From Dermacoccus nishinomiyaensis (GTDB taxonomy: Bacteria > Actinomycetota > Actinomycetes > Actinomycetales > Dermatophilaceae): a DNA stretch of 64,000 nucleotides. Shown here piece by piece: positions 1 through 8,451 of this stretch (positions are counted from its first letter, which is position 1; the number at the start of each line of letters is the position of its first letter). Below the pieces are notes generated by a model, which searched no databases, was not told the origin of the DNA, and was given only the letters and a program-made list of their open reading frames with translations. Where the stretch lies: NCBI RefSeq assembly GCF_900447535.1, contig NZ_UFXX01000001.1, forward strand, positions 1,922,001 to 1,986,000. The letters are read 5' to 3'. The translations under genes were made by a program, and so were the position numbers.

Positions 1-57
1 CTCGAGGTAGGTCTCGAGATCCGGTGCGGAATCGAGCAGTTCGTAGTCGGTGTTCAC
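1..57 (-). CDS. N-terminal fragment of an unidentified protein, cut by the window edge
   Basis: A GTG start at 57-55 is preceded on the minus strand by a good AGGAGG ribosome binding site at 62-67 (spacing about 4). The 19 visible residues begin MNTDYELLDSAPDLETYLE. This is too little to name a family. The strong ribosome binding site and open frame make a real gene start likely. Confidence 0.55.
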   Translation of the reverse strand, partial: MNTDYELLDSAPDLETYLE

Positions 58-182
58 GGGGCCTCCTGGTGGTGGGACGGAGTGGGAGAGAGGGCGGCGA
101 TAGAAGGTCGGCGAGAGCGCGGGGAAGCGTGAGCCACGGTGCATGAGGTCCGATCGCGATGCACGATCTCGTCGGCTCAGAT

Positions 183-200
183 GCACCTGCGTGCAGGTGC
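183..200. repeat. Perfect short palindrome upstream of the first gene
   Basis: GCACCTGC and GCAGGTGC form perfect 8-bp arms around GT. The flank (CAGATGCACC) resembles part of the inverted repeats at 7342-7444. It lies in the roughly 280-base gap between the partial gene and the DUF2797 gene, where nothing else was recognised. It could be an operator for the partial gene or a repeat remnant. Confidence 0.4.
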
Positions 201-338
201 CTCTGGCGCATGGGGGCTGCCTGGTGGTGACGTCGATGTTGCTCATGGCAGGAGAACAGAGCCTGGGCGATGTGTGCGACGCGCCCTGAGACGTACGTGA
301 GCCCTGCGGCCGCGCATCTGTCAGCCCCCGGCACCCCG

Positions 339-1334
339 TCAGAACAGACTGTGCTGCGCGACGGATTCCGGCGAGCGAGCGGCGTCGTCGAACGTGACGC
401 GGCGCCCGCCCAGTGCGTCGAGGTCGACGAGCATGAGCGAATCGGCCGCTTCTTCCGCCGCATCCCCGGCCGCGCCTTCGGCTTCGGCTTCGGCTTCGGA
501 CGCAGCGTTGACCTGAACCAGCGCGACCGATCCGACGAGGCTGACGGGCGTCAGGCAGTGGGATCCGCCGGTGACGGGGTGGGCGTAGACGGGGTGGATG
601 CCACGGCCGGCGTCGAAGAAAGCCGCGTGCAGCGCCGGGGGTTGCCACGCCTCGTGGGGCATCGAGCGCGCGCAGAGGCCGCGCGTTCGCAGGTGCGCCT
701 CGACGGCGGCGACGCAGTCGGCGTGCGCGACATCGAGCGCCGTTTCGGGCAGCGCCCGGGTGAGAGCGGCGGCCTTGCTCGTCTTGTGACGCGCCTGGGG
801 CACACCGACGTGCTCGGTGACGGCGTCCTCGAGAACTCGAACGGCGAGCCCGTCGTCCGTGCGTGCGACGTACGTGGCCCGCACCGCGCCTTGCTCGTCG
901 AGACGAACTCGCTTGCGCGCATCGGACGCCGTACCGACCTTGTGCGCGCCGTCCGCGAACGTCGCGATGTAGAGCCAGTGAGGTTGCGCCAGGTAGCGAC
1001 CGAGCGCCTCCGGTACATGGCCACCGCGATGCGCGTGGTGCATGAAGCGCGACTCGTCGCGACTCGAACACCGCTCGCACTGACGGCCCGTGGTGGCGAG
1101 ACGCGCGTCGTCGCAGGGCTCATGACGGCCACCGCTCGACCCCGTGGCGATGAACACGCCGGTGCAGAATCGCCCCGTCGGGTCGACGTGGAACGCGAGA
1201 CGTTCACCGACCAGGTTCAGCGTTCGTCGCTCGGTCTCGAGGGGGCTCGAGATGACGAGATGCGGCTCCCCACCCGTCCAGGAGACGGAGTGCGCGAGGA
1301 ACGGCGTGTCGCGAGGAATGCTGGGGCGAGGCAT
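339..1334 (-). CDS. DUF2797 family protein (GIY-YIG-like fold)
   Basis: The 331-residue protein matches the actinobacterial DUF2797 pattern. An N-terminal half carries cysteine/histidine pairs (FCTGVF near residue 57, then HEPC and CERC) that could bind zinc. A GIY-YIG-like block follows around residues 118-165 (LYIATF, HKVGTA, ARKRV, LEDAV). The molecular role of the family is not established; nuclease relatives are only suggested by the fold. An Ala/Glu-rich stretch near residue 280 is encoded by a short GGCTTC repeat (about 475-510). The gene is transcribed divergently from the HD-like gene and stands alone. Confidence 0.8.
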   Translation of the reverse strand: MPRPSIPRDTPFLAHSVSWTGGEPHLVISSPLETERRTLNLVGERLAFHVDPTGRFCTGVFIATGSSGGRHEPCDDARLATTGRQCERCSSRDESRFMHHAHRGGHVPEALGRYLAQPHWLYIATFADGAHKVGTASDARKRVRLDEQGAVRATYVARTDDGLAVRVLEDAVTEHVGVPQARHKTSKAAALTRALPETALDVAHADCVAAVEAHLRTRGLCARSMPHEAWQPPALHAAFFDAGRGIHPVYAHPVTGGSHCLTPVSLVGSVALVQVNAASEAEAEAEGAAGDAAEEAADSLMLVDLDALGGRRVTFDDAARSPESVAQHSLF

Positions 1335-1488
1335 GGCTCCATCCGATCATGACGGGGTAGATGGCAGCACTCGGGCTCGGACTGTCCGTACGCCCCGCGG
1401 CGCCCGTTGCAGGCCGCCCGTCGGGTCGCGTCACTTGGACCCCGCCAGATGGACCCAGTCCGTTGGAGGCCGCAGGCTGCACGTCTGA

Positions 1489-1941
1489 GTGGCCACTGGC
1501 CGCGTCGCCGCGCTCGTCATGGGGCAGGTCGACATGCGCCCCGAGTGGGTCGAGCCGGTCGCCGTCGCCTCGTACTACCACGACGCGGCGATCTGGTTCG
1601 AGCACACGTGGGACTACCTGCCCGACTCGGAAAGCCTTGCGGCGCAGGAGCTCTCGCGAACCGGCCACGAGGGTGACGCCGCGCTCGTCACCGCGATGAT
1701 CGACGAGCACCACCGCGTCCGGCCGGCGCGCAACCCGCACCCCCTCGTCGAGGCGATGCGACGTGCCGACGCGACGGACGTCTACCGTCTGCCGCTTCCG
1801 CCGCACGTCAGCCGTGACGACTACCGCGCCATGCTGAAGCGGTTTCCCGACAACGGCATGCACCTCATGCTCGGGCGCGGGTTCGTCATGGGGCTGAAGG
1901 AGCGCAAGCGTCTCAACCCGATGCCGATGGTCAAGCTCTGA
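1489..1941 (+). CDS. HD-domain-like protein, apparently N-terminally truncated
   Basis: Residues 28-44 (YYHDAAIWF then WDYLP) and 69-78 (MIDEHHRVRP) match the central and C-terminal part of small HD-superfamily hydrolases. In that family an N-terminal helix with the first metal-binding histidine normally comes first; it is absent here, because an in-frame TGA sits directly before the GTG at 1489. No convincing ribosome binding site is seen (a GGAGG at 1465-1469 is too far away), and ATG 1519 is an alternative start. It is either a short family variant or a gene decayed at its 5' end. Confidence 0.5.
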   Translation: MATGRVAALVMGQVDMRPEWVEPVAVASYYHDAAIWFEHTWDYLPDSESLAAQELSRTGHEGDAALVTAMIDEHHRVRPARNPHPLVEAMRRADATDVYRLPLPPHVSRDDYRAMLKRFPDNGMHLMLGRGFVMGLKERKRLNPMPMVKL

Positions 1942-2059
1942 GCTGTTGACGCTGGTCGAATCCCCGACGGGCGCAACCTGCTTCGCCGAGCCCCGGGGCC
2001 TGACGGCGGGCGCCCCGGGTCCGCGCATCTCGATCGCGGACCTGTGGCACCCTGATCCG

Positions 2060-2752
2060 ATGACGCTTCGACCCGGCGCCCGTGCGGCGTTCGCCTTCAA
2101 CGCCGCGCTCGCCTGGATCGGGTTCGTCCTCGTCTGCGTGTTGTCGGCGACCGATCAGTACGCGCACGTGACGCCTGCTGCACACGAGTACGGCGTGCAT
2201 CCCGGCGGTTTCGCAGGAGCGATCTCGCGGTTGTTCGACACGCTCAGCTACTTCACGGTCTGGTCGAACGTCATCGTCGCCATCAGTTGCACCCTCGTCG
2301 CGGTGGCGCCCCACGCCGACACGCGGTGGCGGCGCGTCGTCCGCCTCGACGCGCTCATCATGATCACCGTGACGGCCATCGTCTACGCGCTGCTGCTCGC
2401 GCCGGGGTCGCACCCCACCGGTTGGGACCTCGTGACGAACCCGTGGCAGCACATCGCCGTGCCGCTCGTCACCGTCATCGTGTGGCTCGTCTGGGGCCCG
2501 CGCGGCCGCATCGATCGGCGCACCGTCGCGTCGTGCTTCGCCATCCCCGGCGTGTGGATCGTCTACATGCTCGTGCGCGGCGCCGTCGTCGACGCCTACC
2601 CGTACCCATTCGTCAACGTCGACGCGCACGGGTGCGGCTCGGTGGCCGTGACGCTCGTCGTCATCCTGCTGTTCGGCCTCGTGCTGGCGCTCGCGTTCTG
2701 GGGCATCGACCATCTGCTGACACGTCGCGCGTCCATCCGCTCTCGGCCTTGA
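2060..2752 (+). CDS. Pr6Pr (FAR-17a/AIG1-like) family membrane protein
   Basis: The 230-residue protein has about six membrane segments and the hallmarks of actinobacterial Pr6Pr proteins: YFTVWSN near residue 66, WQHIAVP, a WGPRGRIDRR loop and YPYPFVNV near residue 184. The family is named for eukaryotic androgen-induced/FAR-17a relatives, some of which hydrolyse fatty acid esters of hydroxy fatty acids; the bacterial function is unknown. ATG 2060 is preferred over an upstream TTG (1946) because the extra 38 residues are not membrane-like. A shared hairpin terminator follows the stop codon. Confidence 0.75.
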   Translation: MTLRPGARAAFAFNAALAWIGFVLVCVLSATDQYAHVTPAAHEYGVHPGGFAGAISRLFDTLSYFTVWSNVIVAISCTLVAVAPHADTRWRRVVRLDALIMITVTAIVYALLLAPGSHPTGWDLVTNPWQHIAVPLVTVIVWLVWGPRGRIDRRTVASCFAIPGVWIVYMLVRGAVVDAYPYPFVNVDAHGCGSVAVTLVVILLFGLVLALAFWGIDHLLTRRASIRSRP

Positions 2753-2789
2753 GGTCCGAAACGCCGCACTGCAGGGTTTCGGCCCTCAA
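2749..2789. terminator. Bidirectional hairpin terminator between convergent genes
   Basis: TTGAGGTCCGAAAC pairs with GTTTCGGCCCTCAA (14-bp stem, one mismatch, 13-base loop). It overlaps the stop of the Pr6Pr gene and lies 52 bases past the end of the minus-strand NCS1 gene, so it could serve both. Confidence 0.75.
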
Positions 2790-2841
2790 TGTCCGGAACG
2801 CTCACGCGGCGCGGACGCGAGCAGCGCCCAGGCGGCGGCGT

Positions 2842-4236
2842 TCAACGGGACACGCCCTGGACCGTTGTGTTCGCCTCAGCGCCGCGTCGCGTCACCCCGT
2901 CGACGACAGCCGTCAGCACGACCGCGGTGAGGAACGACGTCAGGCTCGCGCTCATCCAGCTCGGTGCCGTGAAGTGCAGGGTGCCCGCGATGTCGTGCCA
3001 CATCCGTGACCACCAGCCGAGTTCGCCCGGGGAGATGAGCTGGTACATCGCGAACCCGGCGAGCCACGGCAACAGCATCAGTGGGCGACCCGGGGCGTCG
3101 ACCGACGTGTTCCAGCGCCGACGCCCGCCGAACGCGTAGTAGTCGACGAGGAACCCCCCGAGCAGGGGCGCGAAAACCGAGCCGATGAGTGAGAGGAACG
3201 TTGCGAAACCGTAGATGTCGATGCTCCACGCGAGCACCATCGAGATGACGCCGAGCGCCGTCGAGATGAGGCGACGATCGACGCGCGGCAGCATGTTCTG
3301 CGCCGACACGGTCGGCGAGTACACGTCGACGAAGCACGCGTCGATCTCGCGCAGCGTCAGCACCCAGAAACACAGTGTGCCGCCGGTGATGCCGAGGAAG
3401 ATCGAGAACACCTTGTCACCGTCACCACCGGCGATGACGAGCGCCACCATGCCGATGCAGTACACCGCGATCTGCGTGACGCTGTACCCGACATAGCTGC
3501 CGATGACGGCGGCGCGGTGCGACGTCGAGTGGCGCGCGTAGTCGCCCGCGACGGGCACCCACGACACGCACAGCCCGATGATCGCATCGACGGCGATCAT
3601 CCAGCCGTCCCAGCCGTGGCCGTGGTAGGCGGGCAGGTCACGCGTCGCCAATTGCGTTGCGAGATAGACGAGCACGACGATCACCGCCACCGTCACGTAC
3701 TTGCGCAGCACCTTGACCCAGTGCAACGGGTAGATCGCCAGCGTGATCGTCACGAGCCCGATGACGCCGATGACGGGCCAGCTCGGCACGTCCCAGAGCG
3801 TCTTGACGGCGAACGCCGTCGTCACCATCTCGAACGTTCCCCAGCCGACGAGCTGCACCATGTTGAGCACGCTCGGCACGTACGACAGACGCCCACCGAA
3901 CAGGCCGCGCAGCATCACCATCGCCGGCTGCCCCTGCTGCGACGACGCGAGCGCCATCGCCGAGACGCCGGCTGTGCCGACGAGCGTCCCGACGACGAGT
4001 GCGCTGAGCGCCGCGCCGACGCCCATGCCCGGCGCGCCCATCGGCTGCAGTACGACGAGCGCGCCCGCGAACGCGAGCAGGCTCATGCCGAGGTTCGCCC
4101 ACATGCCGAGCTGGTCGAGCAGGCCGAGGTTGCGCGGCGCGTGACCCTCGTCGAGGGTGCGGGGGACGTCGTGGGTGTCGAGCAGGTCGGGGGCGTCCTG
4201 CGCGGGGGAGTGCGACGTGGGGGAAGCGGTGCTCAC
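2842..4236 (-). CDS. NCS1 family nucleobase:cation symporter (cytosine/HMP permease type)
   Basis: The 464-residue protein has about 12 membrane segments and NCS1 signatures: GMWANLGMSLL near residue 44, VPVAGDYARH in the centre and PLLGGFLVDYYAFG near residue 370. Members import cytosine, purines, allantoin, hydantoins or hydroxymethylpyrimidine with H+ or Na+. The substrate cannot be fixed from sequence, but the CodB/CytX branch is the closest by eye. The GTG start is supported by a GAGGAG ribosome binding site 11 bases upstream. I saw no thiamine riboswitch in the leader. It is monocistronic and divergent from the CoA-transferase-fold gene. Confidence 0.85.
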   Translation of the reverse strand: MSTASPTSHSPAQDAPDLLDTHDVPRTLDEGHAPRNLGLLDQLGMWANLGMSLLAFAGALVVLQPMGAPGMGVGAALSALVVGTLVGTAGVSAMALASSQQGQPAMVMLRGLFGGRLSYVPSVLNMVQLVGWGTFEMVTTAFAVKTLWDVPSWPVIGVIGLVTITLAIYPLHWVKVLRKYVTVAVIVVLVYLATQLATRDLPAYHGHGWDGWMIAVDAIIGLCVSWVPVAGDYARHSTSHRAAVIGSYVGYSVTQIAVYCIGMVALVIAGGDGDKVFSIFLGITGGTLCFWVLTLREIDACFVDVYSPTVSAQNMLPRVDRRLISTALGVISMVLAWSIDIYGFATFLSLIGSVFAPLLGGFLVDYYAFGGRRRWNTSVDAPGRPLMLLPWLAGFAMYQLISPGELGWWSRMWHDIAGTLHFTAPSWMSASLTSFLTAVVLTAVVDGVTRRGAEANTTVQGVSR

Positions 4237-4383
4237 GGGCTGAGTGTCTCCTCGAATCGTGGGACGGGAACATTCCGACCCGATGGAACCTTAGAGGCCG
4301 ATCGCATCGAGTGGTCGCCGAACTACGCGTGCGCCTCCTGCGGCGCGCGATGATGGCGTCACCAGCGAAGGTCAGGAGAAGCC

Positions 4384-5400
4384 ATGAAACCCCTCGAGGC
4401 AGTGACGGTCGTCGAACTCGCGAGCCTGGCGCCCGCACCGTTCGGCTGCATGATGCTCGCCGATCTCGGCGCTCACGTGACCCGTGTCGAACGTCCAGGT
4501 TCGGGTGCGCTCGACGTTCCGACGGCGGCGCTCGATCGGGGCAAGACGACGATCGTGGCTGACCTCAAGACGCCTGACGGACTCGCCGCCGTCCGCGAAC
4601 TCGCCTCAGCGGCAGACGTTTTCGTCGAGGCCTACCGTCCCGGGGTCGCCGAGCGCCTCGGCGTTGGCCCCGACGACCTGCTCGCTCTCAACCCGCGACT
4701 CGTCTACGTGCGCATGACGGGGTGGGGTCAGCGCGGCCCGCTCGCGCAGACGGCGGGGCACGACATCAACTACCTCGCGTTGTCGGGCATGCTGCACCCG
4801 CTCGCGCGACCCGGTGAGCGTCCGAATCCGCCGACGAACGTGCTCGCCGACTTCGCCGGTGGTGGCATGCTGCTTGCCAATGGCGTCCTCGCGGCCCTCG
4901 TCGCACGGGCGACGACGGGTCGGGGGCAGGTGCTCGACGTCGCGATGGTCGACGGCGCGTCGCTGTACTCGACGTTCCTGCGCGGCCTGCACGCCGTGGG
5001 GTTGTGGGGCGGCGAACCCGGCACGAACCTGCTCGACGGCGGCGCACCGTTCTACGACACGTACACGTGTGCGGACGGCCGGCACGTCGCCGTCGGAGCG
5101 CTCGAACCACAGTTCTTCGCGGCCCTCGTCGACGGGCTCGGCCTCGACGCCACGACGCTGCCCGCGCAGACCGACGCCACGGGATGGTCGCGCTGGCGTG
5201 AGGTGCTGACGGCGACGTTCGCGACGAAGACGCGTGACGAGTGGGCGCAGCTGTTCGACGGCACCGATGCGTGCGTCACGCCCGTCCTCACACCCTGGGA
5301 AGCACCGCATCACCCGCATGCCGTGGGGCGCGAGGCGTTCGTCGACGTCGACGGCGTGACGATGCCCGCTCCCGCGCCGCGGTTCGGTGGAAGCGACTGA
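4384..5400 (+). CDS. CaiB/BaiF family protein, alpha-methylacyl-CoA racemase-like
   Basis: The 338-residue protein has the class III CoA-transferase fold: VVELASLAPAPFGCMMLADLGAHV at the N-terminus, DRGKTTIVADLK, and RLVYVRMTGWGQRGP near residue 112. The residues expected for 2-methylacyl-CoA racemases of the Mtb MCR type are visible: His in GHDINY, Asp in LADFAGGG and Glu in GALEPQFF. This favours epimerisation of branched acyl-CoAs, a step before beta-oxidation, over CoA transfer. The length is slightly under the usual 360. AGGAG at 4374-4378 sets the ATG start. A strong hairpin follows the stop. Confidence 0.85.
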   Translation: MKPLEAVTVVELASLAPAPFGCMMLADLGAHVTRVERPGSGALDVPTAALDRGKTTIVADLKTPDGLAAVRELASAADVFVEAYRPGVAERLGVGPDDLLALNPRLVYVRMTGWGQRGPLAQTAGHDINYLALSGMLHPLARPGERPNPPTNVLADFAGGGMLLANGVLAALVARATTGRGQVLDVAMVDGASLYSTFLRGLHAVGLWGGEPGTNLLDGGAPFYDTYTCADGRHVAVGALEPQFFAALVDGLGLDATTLPAQTDATGWSRWREVLTATFATKTRDEWAQLFDGTDACVTPVLTPWEAPHHPHAVGREAFVDVDGVTMPAPAPRFGGSD

Positions 5401-5424
5401 GGGTGCCGGCATCCGAAGACACGG

Positions 5425-5461
5425 GACCCCGCCGCACCAGGTACGCCGGTGCAGCGGGGTC
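5425..5461. terminator. Hairpin terminator
   Basis: GACCCCGC pairs with GCGGGGTC, and an inner CACC/GGTG pair extends the stem. It lies between the convergent racemase-like gene (ends 5400) and the lipoprotein gene (ends 5480 on the minus strand), so it probably works in both directions. Confidence 0.7.
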
Positions 5462-5479
5462 TCGCGTGGACGGGGGAGG

Positions 5480-6133
5480 TCAGCCTTCGTTCTGCTTCGA
5501 CTCGTCCGTCGTCTCGTCGATCTTGATGCCCTGCTGCTGCGAGCCGGACATGATCTGTGACAGCGCCGTGTTGGCGGCCATGATCGAGGCGAAGTTGCCC
5601 GAGGTGAGGTCGCCCTTCATGTTCTTGACGCTCTCGACGGCGGTGCCGAGCGGCTGCGCGATCGTCTTGCACAGCGTCGGGTTGGCCTGGGCGTTCTTGA
5701 CGGCGTTGTCGAGCAGCTTGAGGTCGAGTGCGGCGGTCGCGCCACCCTTGATCAGGGCCTTCGTGCGGCCGTCGGCGCCCTTCTGGAACGTGCCGGCCTT
5801 GTAGGGCTTCCACAGGTAGCGGTGGAATGTGCCGGCCGTCAGGCCGATGTCCGTCGCGAAGCGCGTCTTGGCGAACTTGCGCGTGTTCTCGGTCGGGCAG
5901 TCGATCGGCTTGGCGCTCGACGAGGACGACGCGGACGACGATGCCTCGCCCGAGCCGCTGGCGCTCGAGTTGGAGCTGGCGTCGCCGGAGACGGAGGACG
6001 TCGCGCTCGCGGCTGCGCCGGAGGCGGCGCTCGTCGCGGAGGAGGCGGAGTTGGACGAGTCCGAGCCGCACGCCGTGAGAGCGGTGAGCGACAGGGCCGC
6101 GACGGTGGCGGTGGTGGTGCGAGTGAAACGCAT
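5480..6133 (-). CDS. Secreted Ser-rich lipoprotein of unknown function
   Basis: The 217-residue protein starts with a charged n-region, a hydrophobic stretch and an LTAC lipobox (Cys at residue 22), so it should be lipid-anchored on the outer face of the membrane. Residues 23-75 are a Ser/Ala/Gly-rich linker, as in cell-wall-spanning lipoproteins. The mature domain (76-217) has two cysteines (in DCPTE and TLCKT) that could form a disulphide. I do not recognise the domain. It is a single gene. Confidence 0.75.
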   Translation of the reverse strand: MRFTRTTTATVAALSLTALTACGSDSSNSASSATSAASGAAASATSSVSGDASSNSSASGSGEASSSASSSSSAKPIDCPTENTRKFAKTRFATDIGLTAGTFHRYLWKPYKAGTFQKGADGRTKALIKGGATAALDLKLLDNAVKNAQANPTLCKTIAQPLGTAVESVKNMKGDLTSGNFASIMAANTALSQIMSGSQQQGIKIDETTDESKQNEG

Positions 6134-6251
6134 CGGTGTTCCTTTCGGCGGGGATGTCGTAGGGGCAGACGCATGGAGAATCTATGGGTTGCGTCCAGGT
6201 GGGTGTGATCCCCGTCCCCCCGACATATGCCGGGGTCCTACGCTGGGAGAC

Positions 6252-7334
6252 ATGGTGGTTCGTCGCGTGGCCGTCGTCGGCGGTGGAGTCGCAGGACTGA
6301 CCTTGGCCGCGGCGCTCGACCCGGCGCGTTTCGACGTCACCGTCCATGAGGCGCAACCCGATCGTCGGACGGGCGCGGCCCTCGGGTTGTGGCCTGACGC
6401 TCTGCGCGCGCTTGCAGAGCTGGGGGTGCAGCTCGGCGGCGGGCACGGTGTGAGCGGCGCTGCGCCCGGTAGGGCCCGCGGAGTCGGTGTGTCATCTGGA
6501 GTTGGAGTGGTTCGCAGGTGCGAGCGAGTCGACCTGCACACGATGACGGGGCGACGGCTGTTGCGGGCGCCCGCGCCACCCGTCGCGCAGGTTCGGCGCG
6601 AGCATCTCATGGTGGCGTTGCGGGCGGTGGCGCCCGCGCCCGTCGCGCATCGCGTCGACGATCCTCGCGAACTGGACGCCGACGTCGTCGTCGGTGCCGA
6701 CGGCGTGCGCTCGCGGGTGAGGGGCATCGTCGACCCTCGGCGTGCCGAACGACGTGCGACGCCCTGGGTTACGTTGCGCGGTATCGCGCCCGCGCTCGAG
6801 GGTCTCGACGGAACGAACCCGTTTGCACGCGAGTTCTGGGGTGCGGGAAGGCTTTTCGGCGACGCTCCGGTGAGCGGTGGCAGGTATTGGTTCACCGCGC
6901 ACGCGATGGCGTCGGCGCAGGGCGACACGTCCGATCACGGGGTCGGCGTGATGCGTGGGGCGTATGCGCCGGAGCAGCTCGACGTCATGGCGGTCGTCGA
7001 CGAGGCGAGACGACGTTTCGCGGGTGCGGCACCCACCGTCCGGGCAGCGCTGGCCGCAGCCGACGACACGACCGTCGCGACGCGGTTGTGGGTCGCCCCG
7101 CCGATGCGTCGCTATGTGCAGGGCCGCTTCGTCGTCATCGGTGACGCGGCGCACGGGTCGCTGCCGAACCTCGCGCGTGGCGCGAGCGACGCCATCATCG
7201 ACGCAGTGACGCTCGCCCGGGTGCTGAACGCCGACGGCGGCCTGGGCCGCTGGCAGCGTCGGCGATGGCCGGTGACGCAGGCCGCGCGGCTGGGCGCGTC
7301 GGCCGTCATGGCCGTCGCGACGGGCTGGGGGTAG
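6252..7334 (+). CDS. FAD-dependent monooxygenase (UbiH/PHBH-like)
   Basis: The 360-residue protein has the three group A flavin hydroxylase motifs: GGGVAGL in the N-terminal Rossmann fold (residues 9-15), GADGVRSRV near residue 148 (DG motif) and GDAAHGSLPNLARGASDA near residue 297 (GD motif). Such enzymes use NAD(P)H and O2 to hydroxylate aromatic or polyketide substrates; the substrate is unknown. The ATG at 6252 follows a GGAG ribosome binding site at 6246-6249. Two long inverted repeats separate it from the next gene. Confidence 0.85.
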   Translation: MVVRRVAVVGGGVAGLTLAAALDPARFDVTVHEAQPDRRTGAALGLWPDALRALAELGVQLGGGHGVSGAAPGRARGVGVSSGVGVVRRCERVDLHTMTGRRLLRAPAPPVAQVRREHLMVALRAVAPAPVAHRVDDPRELDADVVVGADGVRSRVRGIVDPRRAERRATPWVTLRGIAPALEGLDGTNPFAREFWGAGRLFGDAPVSGGRYWFTAHAMASAQGDTSDHGVGVMRGAYAPEQLDVMAVVDEARRRFAGAAPTVRAALAAADDTTVATRLWVAPPMRRYVQGRFVVIGDAAHGSLPNLARGASDAIIDAVTLARVLNADGGLGRWQRRRWPVTQAARLGASAVMAVATGWG

Positions 7335-7341
7335 CCCCTCC

Positions 7342-7384
7342 CCTCCTGCGCCCAAATGCGCCGGGTGCACTTGGGCGCAGGAGG
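7342..7384. repeat. Inverted repeat, family B copy 1 (possible terminator)
   Basis: CCTCCTGCGCCCAAATGC pairs with GCACTTGGGCGCAGGAGG (18-bp arms, one mismatch, 7-base loop). It starts 8 bases after the monooxygenase stop, so it may terminate transcription. Its inner sequence resembles the adjacent repeat at 7405-7444. Confidence 0.75.
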
Positions 7385-7404
7385 TGTTTGAGTTGGGCCA
7401 CCCC

Positions 7405-7444
7405 ATCTGCGTCCAGATGCACCCGGGTGCACTTGCACGCAGAT
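7405..7444. repeat. Inverted repeat, family B copy 2
   Basis: ATCTGCGTCCAGATGCACCC faces GGGTGCACTTGCACGCAGAT with no loop (20-bp arms, three mismatches). It shares the pattern TGCGyCCAArTGCACCCG with copy 1 only 20 bases away. Its right end is 30 bases upstream of the epimerase start, so it may also affect that gene. Confidence 0.7.
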
Positions 7445-7474
7445 CGTCGGGGCAGAGACGTGCAGGATGGGGGC

Positions 7475-8353
7475 ATGGCTACTTCTCTCTTGTTCGGCGC
7501 CGGCGATCTGGGCACGCAGATCGGGTTCGACCTGGCGCGCGCGGGCGATGACGTCGTCGCGCTGCGACGCCACGCCGATCGCGTGCCCGAGCCGCTGACG
7601 GGCATCTCCTGCGACCTCGGCGCGGGCGTCGACGCGGTGCGCGCGGCGCTCGAACCGTTGACGAAGCGCGGCGGCTGGGAGCGTGGGCCGCAACGTGTCG
7701 TCGTCTGCCTCACGCCCGACGCGCGCGACGAGGAGGCCTATCGGGCGACGTTCGTCGAGGCCACGGGTACTGCGCTCGCGGCGATCGCCGCGCTGGGTTG
7801 GGCGCCCGAGCGGGCCCTGTTCGTGTCGTCGACGGCGGTCTGCTCGTCCGGCGGTCTCGTCGACGAGAACACGCCGCCCGCTCCGCAGACGCCGACGGCC
7901 CGTGTGCTCGCCGGGGCCGAACAGCTTTTTCTCGCAGCGCTTCCCGCGTCGACGCGGGGCATCGTCGTGCGCCCGAGCGGCATCTACGGCCCGGGTCGCG
8001 AATGGTTCGTCAACCGGGTGAGCGAGGGCGACGTCGGCGATCCGTCACGGACGACGCATCGCGTGCATCGTGACGATCTGGCGCGCGCGATCACGCACCT
8101 GCTGACGATGACGGCGGAGCCCGACGCGCTGTATCTCGTCACCGATGACGCGCCCGCGTCGGCGGGTGAGGTTGCCACGTACCTGGCCGAACGCCTGGAT
8201 GCCGACGCCGACCCGTCGTGGCGCGGGGAGTGGAGTGCGAGCCGTCGACTCGACAACTCGCGACTGCGGCGCACGGGGTTCGCGTTCGACTTCCCGACGT
8301 ATCGCGAGGGCTACGCCGCCGTGCTGGACGGCGACGGCGTGCGTCATTCGTGA
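7475..8353 (+). CDS. NAD(P)-dependent epimerase/dehydratase-like protein (atypical SDR)
   Basis: The 292-residue protein begins with a Rossmann-type glycine motif (GAGDLGTQIG, residues 8-17) and contains VVVCLTPDARDEEAY, LFVSSTAVCSSGG near residue 112 and VRPSGIYGPGRE near residue 164, as in the YeeZ/NAD-dependent epimerase group. The catalytic Tyr-Lys pair is not in its usual form, which is common in this atypical subgroup. The substrate is unknown. The start at 7475 is set by the onset of the Rossmann strand, since no strong ribosome binding site is visible. Confidence 0.8.
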   Translation: MATSLLFGAGDLGTQIGFDLARAGDDVVALRRHADRVPEPLTGISCDLGAGVDAVRAALEPLTKRGGWERGPQRVVVCLTPDARDEEAYRATFVEATGTALAAIAALGWAPERALFVSSTAVCSSGGLVDENTPPAPQTPTARVLAGAEQLFLAALPASTRGIVVRPSGIYGPGREWFVNRVSEGDVGDPSRTTHRVHRDDLARAITHLLTMTAEPDALYLVTDDAPASAGEVATYLAERLDADADPSWRGEWSASRRLDNSRLRRTGFAFDFPTYREGYAAVLDGDGVRHS

Positions 8354-8389
8354 CTCGCGCGACGCGTCATGCCTGAGTCATCTGCGCAG

Positions 8390-8406
8390 CGCGTCATCCT
8401 GACGCG
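8390..8406. terminator. Small hairpin between convergent genes
   Basis: CGCGTC and GACGCG pair around ATCCT, 37 bases past the epimerase stop and 46 bases past the end of the minus-strand membrane protein gene. The GACGCG/CGCGTC core is also the centre of repeat family C. Confidence 0.4.
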
Positions 8407-8451
8407 GTCGGCGGCGACGCGAGAGAAGCGGTGCGGCTGTGAGCGACGCCG

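Noticed and set aside
270-1352. Long plus-strand open frame of 360 codons
   Set aside because: It is antisense to the DUF2797 gene, Arg-rich and lacks any family pattern; GC-rich DNA produces many such shadow frames.
4237-4383. TPP or other riboswitch ahead of the NCS1 permease
   Set aside because: No CTGAGA or ACCTGAT-type conserved core on the minus strand; only a ribosome binding site is recognisable.
6216-6236. CCCCGACATATGCCGGGG-like palindrome upstream of the monooxygenase
   Set aside because: The pairing is short and offset, and its distance from the start gives no clear regulatory meaning.
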